Positions 30,801 to 41,140 of a stretch of 64,000 bases of DNA are shown one piece after another. Location of the stretch: the NCBI GenBank assembly GCA_030267565.1, contig BRXU01000016.1, positions 2,374,501 through 2,438,500 on the forward strand, read 5' to 3'. A program made the translations under genes and the position numbers. The notes beneath the pieces were generated by a model that ran no database searches, was not told where the DNA came from, and saw only the letters and a list, made by a program, of their open reading frames with translations. The stretch is from Pleodorina starrii. Taxonomy: Eukaryota > Chlorophyta > Chlorophyceae > Chlamydomonadales > Volvocaceae. How positions within the stretch are numbered: position 1 is the stretch's first letter; every line of letters starts with the position of its first letter.

Positions 30801-33800
30801 AGCTTTTACGGTTAACGAGGAAAAGCGCTCTACTACATACGCAGATCCATCCGCTGTCCTCTTTCCTTGCAGGTGTGCACTTACAACCAGCTTACGTTCA
30901 TGAGGGAGCACAACATCTTGATAGAGCTGAATGTCCCCTGTACCGGCTACTATGATCTTGGCGCAAAATACGATTTGAAGAACGGAAGAGCAAATGGCAG
31001 GGATCACGAGAACGAGATGTGGGCGCTGCCTTCACTTGCAAAATCGCATCTGGAGGTGTGTCACGCACTCGGTGTATGTAAAGCTCCGTGGGACGACGCC
31101 GCTCGCTCGTTACCAATGCATGATGAGAGAACGAAGCAGCAACACCATACATGTGGCATCGGTAGCGCATACATATGTATGTACGTCATCCAGCCATCCA
31201 GTATCACAGCGCAATCTATCGTGATGCCTTGCGAATGCATTTATTACGCTTTTAAGTTACAGCTACGTAAGGGCAGCACGTAAGTTACGTAAGTTACAGC
31301 TACGTAAGGGCAGCACGTAAGTTACGTAAGTTACAGCTACGTAAGGGCAGCACGTAATAGAATACCAGCTGCATACCTCCGTATGGTTGTATGTTGCGGG
31401 TGTGACACAAAGTATCTCTGGATGGGTTGCGTGCGCGCGCTGCGCCCGCTGGCTGGCTACGGTGTAGCAGCGCCAACAGGCTTACGCAGTCGAGAGCGCA
31501 GCTGCGGCACTTTATGTGTGTATGCGTGGGGGGATGGGAGGGCGGGGGCCGCCGCCCATTTCGGAGCCGCATGGCAAATTTCCCCCTGTCCGCGGGTTTC
31601 GGAGCCTTCCTCATGCTGGGTCCGCTCGTTCCCATTGGGATGTTAGTTCTCACGCGGTCTTGTCGGGATGCGCGTCAGTGCTGTCCTGCTCATCTCCGGT
31701 GCGTGCAGTGCACGTGCCGCCGGCCCGCCGTTGGCTCTACTCTTCCTGAGTCTGGAGCCAATGCGTGTAACAACCACAAGGACTTCAATTTCCCTGCCTG
31801 CTTCAATTGGCCGCCTCTAACTAACTGCAGAAAGTAGACTACGACATGTACAGGCGATGGAAGACCTACCGCAAGGTTTACATATGGACTTTCAACTGGT
31901 TCACCAGTTACGTTCCTTGGGGAGGCCTGGTGCGTACTGCTGCTGCTGGGCGTGCTTATGTTTGACTGGGGCTTACGTCGTAGTGTGTTTGGATGGGGCG
32001 GGGGAATGCGTGATGAGCTGTATTCGTATTCGTATGGCCTTCCGCCTGGATGGATGGGGCAGTTGCTTGTACTGAGTGGATGAAGTGTATGTCGGGTATG
32101 TGTATGTTTGTGTGGCAGTTTGTGCGGGAAGACTACCATACGTAACAGCAGTGGATTCCGCAATGCAATATATCGTAATGCTCACAATTATTTGCGACTT
32201 AATATTCAATCGTTTGAGACCTCGGAATATGTGAGGGAAAACTCGTAAGGGTCCCTCGCAAATATTTCAAGTTTCAAAGATAGAGAACTCCCAACGAACC
32301 TCGCAAACTCGCAAACAAATAATTAACTCAATAGGCCATTTTTCCTACCGAGTGTGCCGGGAAAAGCGTTTAGAATCCAAGATGTGCCGGGAGCCGTGCG
32401 CGCTCCGTTTCTCATATGGCTCAGGAATGAACATTTCCATACATACCTTTCAGCAGCACGCAGATCAAGTGCGATACATCTGTGTGCGTGTCGCCACCCG
32501 CCGGGCCGTTCTTGTGTGACTACGTTGCTTGACCGTTGCTTGAACAGGCTTGCTTGTGCGTACTGCTTCAATGTACGTATGTATAAGCCTACATACACAT
32601 TTAGCTACGTAGGTGATCGATCCCCCTCGACTCGCTCTGTATGTTGCGTGTACCCTCACATATTATAATAAAAAAACTTCCCGTGTACCAAATAAATGTA
32701 CGCGCGAAGGGAGCTATGGGATGTGATCCAGTCAACCTTGAACGTTGCCACACCTGGATCAATCAGGACCCCGCACAGGCAACCCTAAGAATGTGGCCAG
32801 TCATCCAAGAGTTGGGTAAGCGTCAGTCTGCTGCGTTTCAACCGTTGCACTGCTCGCATGCATGCATGCTGGTCCATTTGGTGGAAATAAAGGCGCGCGC
32901 GTGGGCATCAGTCCGTCTGTCATTAGATGCATGCTGGCCAATGCTGGTCATAATGAGATCGCCATTACGCTGGTCACGCAACCTGTTGGCTTGGAGGTTA
33001 TCAAAGCTGTATGTGGAAGGCGAAAGGCGTATGTACGTGTGCATGTGCATGCTCATCGGATCGGTCATCGATCGCCAGCTTACGTACTTGCTGTTCTCGT
33101 AACGTAGCTTGCAGCAGCTCGCCACTATATACGTACGGTACACGGTTCATTTTGCTCTTTCAGCTGTGACCGCCATTTTAGGGTCTGCTTGCATGCGCAC
33201 ATGTGTTGTATCACACCAAAGAAGGCCCATGGGTGGATGTCAGGGAAGGCCCCATATTCATCCATGTGATACTACAATTATCCCCCCTCAGCAGGGAGCG
33301 TCCCCGCACCCGAGTCGGGACTGGGATTCGAACCCTCACGGCGTAGTCTTGGGGCTCACTACCTCCCAAATTCTAAGCACCGCCCACTAACCAAGTGGTT
33401 AGTGGGATTCGAACCCATACGGGGCCTGGTCTCGATACCATTTGTTGTATCATACCAAAGAAGGCCCATGGGTGGATGTCAGAGAAGGCCCCATATTCAT
33501 CCATGTGATACTACAACATGTTTGCTGTTGCTACTACTACTACTAATACGTACTACTACTACTACTAATACTACTGCTGCTGCTGCCGCCGCTGTTGTTG
33601 ACAACCGGCTGTCCTTATCATGATCAGGCCACAACCTCGGCCTTGCGCACTCGGCCCGCCTTGTTACTTGGCCACTACCCGACGGCACGCCAGCATTTGC
33701 GTTACATGAGTATGGCGACAGGGTTTGTCCCATGGGTAGTGGAGAGGCCGAAGATCAGGACAACTACATCATTTGCACCAATGCGGCGCAGGTGAGACGG

Positions 33801-34113
33801 GCCTGAAGCGCGGCAAACTTGTTCATCGAGGTGGTTTTGTCGCTTACAGGTCTGTGTGTCTCTCCACCGTACACATGCAAATGGAATATGATGCATGCAG
33901 CAGCAGTACGTACACAGCTGACCATGGGTCGTGCGTCGCACGCCAGTTGTCTGCTGATGAACGACATAATGCCTCTGCCGTCGGTCGTCCTCTGCTAACA
34001 GTTTATATATATATATATCATCATCTTGTTCTGCTTCTGTCTTGTGCACATGGGACGACTGCGGGATTTATTGCCAGCGGTCCTGCTGCTTCTGATCCAG
34101 CTGGGCATGTCAG

Positions 34114-34145
<32 letters not shown>

Positions 34146-37100
34146 CATGTATCTATCTATTTATCTATCTATCTAACTATCTATCTATCTAGCTATCTAT
34201 CTATCTATAAATGAAATATAAATATATATAATTGTGCGTATGAATGATGCTGCAGTCGTACAAAGCCGGCTGGTCCAGGCCCATCCCCGGCGGCCACCTC
34301 AACGCCTTTGCCGACCTGAAGCTGAGCGTCCATCAGGAGTTCCGCCTGCCGCCCATGCACTCCACCAAGTACAACATGCTGCGGATCTCCGTTGATCCGG
34401 CCTACAGCATCATTGATGACTCAGACATTAATTTCCAGCTAGCCGTCTTTGTGTCGTACAGGTGCGCCTTGCTTGAAGTGCGGTAATTTCGGCGGCATTC
34501 CGTCCGCCGGCCGGCGGCGCCATGAGCGGAAAACGTACGGCGACGGGGTAAGGAAATAAGGCCGGCCACAGTCAAGCCTTGTGGTTACGTTAGTTCCAGT
34601 CTGGGCAGTTGTGCTGCTCCTATCCGGAGTATGCATTGCTCGTATTGCTACCCAACTCATCGATTGAGTGATAGCGGCAGACGATGAAAAGGTATCAAGT
34701 AAGTGCTACCATCCATACGCGTTTTCCAAATTTCGCCTGCGTGCTGGCGCGCGGCGGGTACTGCAACGCACGAGCAACGCACGATTACTGCGCACGACGT
34801 ACGGCTTCGTTCCTCGTTCGTATGCGTGTTTGCATAGCTGTTATCCAGCTCCTCTGTAATTAAGTAACTCGTTCGTGCCTGCTGCCCAGCTAAACAGCTG
34901 TTACCTAGTTTACCACAAACGGATACACATTGCTTGGTTCCTTGACTAAGTACTGCCTAGCTAGCACCTGTATGTCTAGCGCCGGTGTGCACATTGAGCG
35001 AGTGAACACATACGTACATGTACATGGGAGGAGAGCCGCCCGGTATACGATAGGCTTGCAAATACGGATAGATGGACCCCGCCCGCACCGCCGACCGCTG
35101 CGATGTGTTCAGAATTGTATTTGCTACGTACGTACGGGGAGTATATGCGCGGTTGTAGAAATTGCGCCTAGCTAGCTTCGCTTCATGACATACAGGTCAG
35201 ATAAGGTCGGTAAATACGTATAAGATCAGTATATAAATATAAATACATACGCGTGCGTGCGTGGCAGGGAGCTATGTGCGTGTACGTACCACTCTCTGAT
35301 GATCGTGGCCCCCTGCCTGTTCCGGAGATGATGTGTGTACGGAAGAGGAAGGCCAACGACGGATTCATCAGGGGGAGAGCAAACTGTTGGCATCGGTGCA
35401 TGGGCTGCTGCATGCAGGGTTCGCCAGAGCGGTGTCGGCACCTTCGACTCCGGCATACAAACAAGATTGGATCGACGTGTCTGGTGAGCCCGCCGACCGG
35501 GTATTTTGCTTGTGTAGGTCCGGTGGATGCTGGATTGCTGGTGCAGCTATAGCTGGAAAGGACATACACGCTCGCTCATGCACTAGATATGGTGCCTATC
35601 GAAGCTTGGTTAGGTCTTTTTTCAGAGGTATTTAATTCGATTGTGGGCACCTCAGTGGGCAGTTGCGGAATAGAAAGATAAACAGCAGCGCATGACGCCA
35701 GAAAGGGTGCGTGATCAAGGTGCGTGATGATACACGCCAGTAATGGCCGGGAGCTCCGCGCCATCCCAGTTAGTTTAACCGTGATCATCTTAACCTCGCC
35801 AATCCACGTGCTCGGTGGCTGGGCATAACCTTGCGTCCGCCGATCGCACATCTGTTAGCGAAGCGCAATTTGCCGCATCAATATACGCACATATGTCATA
35901 TATACAACACGCAAGCGCGCGCCCTTCACAGTCATGAACGGTATAATGGCATGCATTGCATTTGTTTGTTTTTGCCCCAACCTGCTTGCTGCTGCCTTTG
36001 CGTTTCTCCACACACACACACACACACACCCTGCCTCCCCTCCGTGCGTCCCCCTTAGGATTCAGGAATACAACCATCGGGCCAACGGACGCCCGTCTTA
36101 CATGGACCACTGGACACACAATATGGCTGTGCTCACGGACGAACGCCCCCTTCCGTTATTTGATGATGGGTTTGGCTACCTGAACCGGAGCTGGACAAAG
36201 ATGTTCCCGGGGGGTGTGCCGGGCGGCATAACCATCACTATGCGGAGCAAGACAGACGCGGCCGCCATTGTCACCGTGTGCCGCTTCCTGGCACCGACCG
36301 AGTGGGGGGGTGGCACCACTTGCATGGACGGACAGGACAACGATTGGTAAGTGGCCAAGTAACCTACCATACCTGGCCCCTCTGCGTGCATGTATGCATG
36401 GCAGACATGCACCGGCTGCTGAAGCTAAGCGTCAGTCCGTGTTCCATGCAAGCAAGCGCCTTTCCGTCACCGCGCCATGGGACTGGTGGATATGGGTACT
36501 GCTCCATGGGGCAGTACACGTCGTAAACGTCTTTTCATGGAGGTTCGTTGACCAGATCGTTCGTTCGTTCGTTGCTGCATTCATGACCTGAAACATGTAC
36601 CGCATACGCGCTGCCCGCAGTGATGGACTGGTGGATATGGCAGACCCCGACTGCAGCGCCCCACAGCGCCCACCGCCGCCGCCCTCCCCATCTCCACCAC
36701 CGCCCTCCCCGCCACCACCATGGCCTCCTTCACCTCCTCCTCCTCGCCGACCGCGGCCCACATCACCCCCGCCACCTTCACCTCCTCCACCTCGGCAGCC
36801 TCCTTGGACACGGCCATCACCACCATCGCCTCCATCACTAAGACAGCAGTCGCCGCCGCCGCCGCCATCACCTTCACTGCCTCTGCTGCCCTCCCCGCCA
36901 CCACAACTGCCACCGCCTCCACCACCACAGTCGTCGCCACCACTGCCCCCACCACCTCGTGCGTCATCGCCTCCGCCGCCACCGCCACCTCGCCCCCCAC
37001 CGCCATCACCACCCCCTCCCCCACCGCCATCACCACCCCCTCCCCCACCGCCATCACCACCCCCTCCCCCACCGCCATCACCACCCCCTCCCCCACCGCC

Positions 37101-37689
37101 ATCACCACCTCCACCCCCGCCGGCATTACCACGTCAGTTACCATCGCCGCCACCACGTCTGTCACCGCCTCCTTCACCGCCTCCGCCCCCCCCACCGTCA
37201 CCGCCTCCACCCCCGCCGCCATCACCACCTCCACCCCCGCCGCCATTACCACGTCAGTTACCATCGCCGCCACCACGTCTGTCACCGCCTCCTTCACCGC
37301 CTCCGCCCCCACCGCCGTCGCCACCTCCGCCCCCGCCGCCGTCACCGCCTCCGCCCCCACCGCCGTCACCGCCTCCGCCGCCGCCGCCGTCGCCACCTCG
37401 TATATCACTGCCTGCACCACCACCTCCGTTTCCGCCTCCACCGCCGCCCCCAATCCTGCTGCCATCGCCCCGTCAGTCCCCACCGCCACCACCGCCTCCT
37501 TCACCGTTTCGGTTTCCGCCGTCGTCACCTCGTCTGTCACCGCCTCCACCCCCAAAACTATCTCTAAACCCGCCACCTTCGCTACGGCAGTCACCACCAC
37601 CACCTCCAACACTGCCCCCGTCGTCACGCGACATGCCAAAATGTGTCTTAAACTGTCCACTCGCGATCTGGGAGGAGACATACTTCTGA
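27836..37689 (+). CDS. Secreted M11 metalloprotease with QExxH site and long polyproline tail, 955 aa, 12 exons
   Basis: Exons 27836-27899, 28095-28148, 28449-28682, 29524-29765, 30529-30687, 30873-31055, 31831-31929, 32710-32815, 33628-33791, 34256-34461, 36059-36346 and 36621-37689 total 2,868 nt with matching phases. The signal peptide is short (RRGLLLLAAVLSGASVGLS). The metal motif QELGHNLGLAHS (about residues 378-389) is split by intron 8 within the Gly codon. Gln replaces the first His, as in Volvox VMP1, which is known for a QEXXH site that prefers copper. CPMG follows as a likely Met-turn. C-terminally, CMDGQDNDCDGLVDMADPDC leads into about 340 residues of SPPPPPP rod. The most doubtful junction is the exon 8 acceptor (a weak GAAG), but it restores a GLGAMGC segment matching GLGEQGC of the paralog. 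Large introns hold repeats. Confidence 0.85.
28872..29353 (-). mobile_element. SINE-like element with tRNA-type box B, bounded by a 103-bp direct repeat
   Basis: Bases 28872-28974 and 29251-29353 are identical over 103 bp, 379 bp apart, within intron 3 of the plus-strand protease. Read on the minus strand just inside the second copy, TGGTATCGAGACCAG (box A-like) is followed about 30 bp later by AGTTCGATCCC, a good tRNA box B. That is the promoter arrangement of a tRNA-derived SINE. Chlamydomonas has a family of tRNA-related SINEs. Family identity here is inferred from structure only. Confidence 0.6.
29878..30110. repeat. Cluster of degenerate CCAGTTA motifs
   Basis: Within intron 4 of the plus-strand protease, CCAGTTA/TAACTGG-type heptamers occur at least seven times in about 230 bp, in both orientations and with irregular spacing (for example near 29880, 29919, 29957, 29966, 29993 and 30048). 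There is no fixed unit length, so this is not a simple tandem array. Confidence 0.5.
31253..31357. repeat. 37-bp tandem repeat, 2.8 copies
   Basis: Identical 37-bp units start at 31253, 31290 and 31327, each containing AGTTACAGCTACGTAAGGG. They lie in intron 6 of the plus-strand protease. The copies look identical, so the expansion is recent. Confidence 0.92.
33204..33516 (-). mobile_element. Second SINE-like element with tRNA-type box B motifs and 74-bp direct repeats
   Basis: Bases 33204-33277 and 33443-33516 are 74-bp near-identical direct repeats (two mismatches noted). The minus strand between them has two copies of GGTTCGAATCCC (box B), and TGGTATCGAGACCAG directly beside the right-hand repeat. 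The latter motif is shared with the element at 28872-29353. Each 74-bp unit also has imperfect inverted ends (TTGTATCAC / GTGATACTACAA). It sits in intron 8 of the plus-strand protease, between the two halves of the metal-binding motif. Confidence 0.58.
33531..33572. repeat. (ACT)n microsatellite
   Basis: A short run of ACT/TAC trinucleotides directly follows the second SINE-like unit in intron 8 of the plus-strand protease. It could derive from a SINE tail. It is non-coding. Confidence 0.7.
34113..34208. repeat. (TATC)n microsatellite
   Basis: About 96 bp of TATC tetranucleotides with a few substitutions lie in intron 9 of the plus-strand protease, about 50 bp upstream of the acceptor at 34255. 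Confidence 0.92.
36998..37310 (+). repeat. Coding repeats inside the polyproline rod
   Basis: About four copies of a 24-bp unit, each coding for eight residues of PPSPPPPP type, run through roughly 36998-37108. A longer repeat with 120-bp spacing follows: 37096-37190 and 37216-37310 match almost perfectly and encode two copies of a segment with LPRQLPSPPPRLSPPPSPPP. Unit sizes are multiples of three, so the rod can grow or shrink without frameshift. Confidence 0.85.
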
Positions 37690-39470
37690 CTGCTGCCGTT
37701 TGCGTAATTCTCCTACCCTTCGAACTGCAGGTGCGGGGTGGTATCGTACTGCTGGCAAGGCCTGACAAATGAGTGCCCCCCAAATGGAAGGCATACCGTC
37801 GGCATGTTGGTTGTGCCATAAGAAGACGACGGCCGTGAATCCGATAATACCATAACACATTTCGACCGGCACCAACCATCTTAAGCTATGGGTGCGCGGG
37901 TAGGCCACGTGCACGGCATACGTTCAGCGAGTGAGCACGAATACGTATGTACCCATGCTATGCAGACCGAGCCCACGGCCCACTTCCTTTCTGCTGGCCC
38001 GCTGGTTTGATCCCTTGGACGCTTCCTTGCCTACCTGCCCCTTAAGTGCGGTTGGCCTACCGGGAAAGCTCGCGCTATGCTACATCACCAAAGTATTCGC
38101 GTCGCAGTCTCAATCGTCAGTCGGCCTTGCTCGTAGAAGCGGCGGGCGACTTCTCCACTCGCCCGCCCGCCGGGCTGTTTCGCGGCCTTTCTCATCCCAT
38201 CGGCCCCATCCTCACCCTCCGCCTCTTTGCTTTCTACCGCCGGGTTCGCCCCGGTAAGCTCGCGTGCAGGGCTTTTCCTCTTTTGCCGCCACGGGCTATA
38301 TGTATCGTGCCTTTCGCGCCGCCAGCGCGGCTGCTAGCCGGCCCGTGCGTCAAGTCCTCTGGTATCCTGCCCCCCGCTCTGCCAGGTTGCACGCCTGCAC
38401 TGGTAAGGTTTTTACCCTCCCCTCTATTCCCTCCTGATCTGCTCCCCAGGGTCGTGCGCCACAGTTCCGACCTACGTACCACCACCCCGGCCGCTCTGCT
38501 TTGCTTCGCTCCCACGTCCTCTACCGGGGTCGTCACCTCCTCCGTCCCAAGCCCCCCACCTGGGCGGGGAGCTTGGCGCGCCCCATGAACCTCTACTCCC
38601 TCCTAGCTCCCACCTCCGCCCCCTTCCCACTGCCTGCGGCCCCGAGATGCGAGGTCGTTGCGGCGACCTCGCTCGCTCGGCGATGTTTCCCACCGGCCCA
38701 TCCAGGTGCGCCGATGTGTCCGCTGCTAGCACTACCCCTGTCTGCTCTCCCGCCCTGCCTAACACCTTCCCCGTGCTCACGCACTGGCACCCGCCCCACT
38801 CTGTTGCTTTCCCCGGCTGCGCCCCACCTGCCGCCGGTTCCCGACAGACGCCCGCCGAGCCGTCGTCCCTGCTTGGCACCGCACATCGTGGCCCACGTCA
38901 GCGCCCCGGTCGTATCCGAGGCCGTACACGGCCCTGCCACCAGCCGCCTGATCTACGCGGAGAATCTACGTGGTCCCGCCCTTCCACGGCGCCCCGCCGC
39001 TGCCGCGCCCTTGCCAGAGCAAGATGTTGGCGACTACCCGCCTATCACCCTGCGGGTGAAGATGGTCGATCGATCGGCAAGGGTGCCGCGGCCCACCGAA
39101 ATTGGTGCGGGTGGACTCCCTGCCCAAGCACCGCTTTGTGCTCACCCTGGCTCATGCCTGGGTCCCGCCCCAGTCCCCCCAGGCTACCCAGGGCTCCACA
39201 CACCATCACGGACCACACCTTCCGGCCCCTTACATGGCCGTAGGCACCAGCGCTTCGAGGGGCGGTCCGTCACCAGCCAGATCCTGTCTAGGCGCGTGCG
39301 TCACCAAGCACTTGGAGGTTGGAGCGAGGGCTCCGATGTCTACCCGTAGGGGGAGGCTCCCCACGCCAGGGGTTCCAGTTCGGCACCATCCGGGCTGCTC
39401 GTGCCGCCCGCGTGTCTCCTGAAGAGCTGCACGCCCACCGTCCACGAGTGTTACACTGATGACCTTAACA
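37690..39470. other. Intergenic region, probably decayed retrotransposon DNA
   Basis: GC content rises here and long open frames appear (for example 38501-39349), but they code only Pro/Ala/Arg-rich sequence with no domain I recognise. As a Copia reverse-transcriptase remnant follows directly, this stretch may be the eroded upstream part of the same element. I saw no LTRs, protease motif or integrase motif. Confidence 0.4.
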
Positions 39471-39661
39471 AGCAACACGTACCCCTGGTTTGGAACCAGG
39501 GTTCACGCAGGAGGATGGAGGAAGAAGTTGATTTTGGGGAAGTGTTTGCGCGAGCGAGTGGGCAAGTACGCCAGCCTGCGTGCACTCCTTGCGGTGGTTT
39601 CGGAGCGTGATCTCGAGCTGCACCAGCTCCACATCAAGACCGCTTTTTCTGAATGGCGATA
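39471..39661 (+). pseudogene. Degenerate Copia-type reverse transcriptase fragment
   Basis: The stretch EVDFGEVFAR (from about 39526) and then GKYASLRALLAVVSERDLEL, continuing HQLHIKTAF, matches the start of the Ty1/Copia reverse transcriptase domain (consensus VDYxETFAPVAKxxSLRxLLAxAAxxDLELHQLDVKTAF). The two parts are in different reading frames, so at least one frameshift separates them. The usual LNGDL after KTAF is replaced by SEWR and a stop. It is a dead fragment. Confidence 0.8.
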
Positions 39662-39907
39662 GATCTTATACGTGGGAGTTTCAAACACAGTCCACCACTA
39701 TCGCACTGTGTAGCTGTTATTCAGCTCCTCTGTAATTAATTATTATCACTGCTGCTTTGCGTGTCGAGCTGGCATCTGTTCCATCGGGTTGCCGTACTTC
39801 TGTGGTTCAACGGTTGTATGTTTGTCGTACGGAAGTCTGTCCTTGTGGGAGCGTTCATTTTCAGCCAGATTTCCTAAGCCCTGCGCCCACCCTGTCGTAA
39901 TGTAGGC

Positions 39908-40754
39908 TTGAGCTCGCCTAAGCGAGTAGCCTTTTGCGTTCGTACTTCGTAGAGTCAGTCTGCAGCTTTGGCGTGGGGCCTGAAACTACCTAGCAGGTGT
40001 GGTAGGTGCGCCCACCTCGGTACGGCTTCTCACCTAGTGACAATATCTTGGCTGAGGTCTCTTACCTCAGACAGCTGAATGTAACAACCATGGCTTGCTT
40101 GAGACTTTTGGGCTTGTCTCTTAGGCTTACGCACGGCTCAGGAGAGCCAGTCTGACACACAACTGACACACAACTGACACACAATTGACACACAACTGAT
40201 CCGTTTTATTACAGGTTATGATCCCGTGGTTCACTGCACCATCCGGATCTCGCCCCTCTCGACCCGCCCACGTGCACGAGGATGAACGCACTGCTCGAGC
40301 AGCGCGTTCATCCTCATGAACCAGTCATCGGAGTGCGAGACCTTCAAGACTTCCTTCCAGTTGCTCGGATCCGCGGCTGATATCTCGACAACTCACAAAG
40401 TCGAGGAAACCGCTGCCGGCGACGACGAGCGTATAGCTCAAACAAAGAACACAGCCACCGCAATACAAGCGGGGTTCGTAATCTGTTGGAAAACGGACCA
40501 GCTGCGTGTCAGACTGGCTCCCCTCAGCTGAGCCGTGCGTAAGCCTAAGAGACAAGCCCAAAAGTCTCAATCAAGCCACGCTTGTCACAATCAGCTGTCT
40601 GAGGTAAGAGATCTCAGCCAACATAAAGTCACTAGGTGAGAAGCCGTACCGAGGTGGGCGCACCTACCACACCTGCTAGGTAGTTTCAGGCCCCATGCCA
40701 AAGCTACAGACTGACTCTACGAACGCAACAGGCTACTCGCTTAGGCGAGCTCAA
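39908..40754. mobile_element. 847-bp fold-back element with ~257-bp terminal inverted repeats
   Basis: The left arm (39908 to about 40165) and right arm (about 40499-40754) are reverse complements with roughly 90% match or better by eye, starting TTGAGCTCGCCTAAGCGAG at each end. Between them lie four copies of a 12-bp ACAACTGACACA-type unit and a 38-bp near-perfect palindrome at 40278-40315 centred on CTGCTCGAGCAG. There is no coding sequence, so it is a non-autonomous TIR or MITE/fold-back element. I could not define a target-site duplication. Confidence 0.82.
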
Positions 40755-40771
40755 ATTTAAAAATTATCGAT

Positions 40772-41045
40772 ACCCGCGCACTCGTCAAGCGCCAGGGCGC
40801 GCGAACCGCCCCTTCCCTACTCCACTTCCCGTTCCCCACCGACAGCGAGCTCTGAGGAAGGCCCCTCTCCAAAACCCCACCCATGCCCTCCCCGCCACCG
40901 GTGCAAACCCGCGCACTCGTCAAGCGCCAGGGCGCGCGAACCGCCCCTTCCCTACTCCACTTCCCGTTCCCCACCGACAGCGAGCTCTGAGGAAGGCCCC
41001 TCTCCAAAACCCCACCCATGCCCTCCCCGCCACCGGTGCAAACCC
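40772..41045. repeat. 145-bp tandem duplication
   Basis: The block starting ACCCGCGCACTCGTCAAGCG at 40772 repeats at 40917 with no difference I could see. The second copy ends near 41045. It abuts the right end of the fold-back element, so it may have arisen with or after that insertion. A minus-strand open frame through it simply repeats the same peptide twice. Confidence 0.92.
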
Positions 41046-41140
41046 CCCCGCCCCCGCCTCCTCAACGACCAACCTCCCATCAAACTACGGAACCGGATCC
41101 ATGACGTACACCCTAAGCTCCCTCTGGGAACCGAGGGACC

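Noticed and set aside
31253..31357. CRISPR-like repeat array
   Set aside because: The repeats are contiguous with no unique spacers, number fewer than three full units and lie in a eukaryotic intron.
33305..33430. Possible tRNA genes (GGGATTCGAACCC on the plus strand)
   Set aside because: The box B is perfect, but no cloverleaf with acceptor and anticodon stems of the right spacing can be drawn, and box A is only about 20 bp away. Better explained as SINE-like DNA.
36581..37879. 432-codon minus-strand open frame of Val/Ala/Glu repeats
   Set aside because: It is the complement of the polyproline-coding exon. Repeated CCACC codons give an open frame on the other strand without any domain.
38501..39349. 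282-codon plus-strand open frame upstream of the Copia fragment
   Set aside because: The sequence is Pro/Arg/Ala-rich without gag, protease or integrase motifs. It is not in a consistent frame with the reverse-transcriptase remnant.
40741..41019. 92-codon minus-strand open frame with an exact internal peptide repeat
   Set aside because: It is produced by the 145-bp tandem duplication. 145 is not a multiple of three, but the overlap still reads open for one pass. No family signal.
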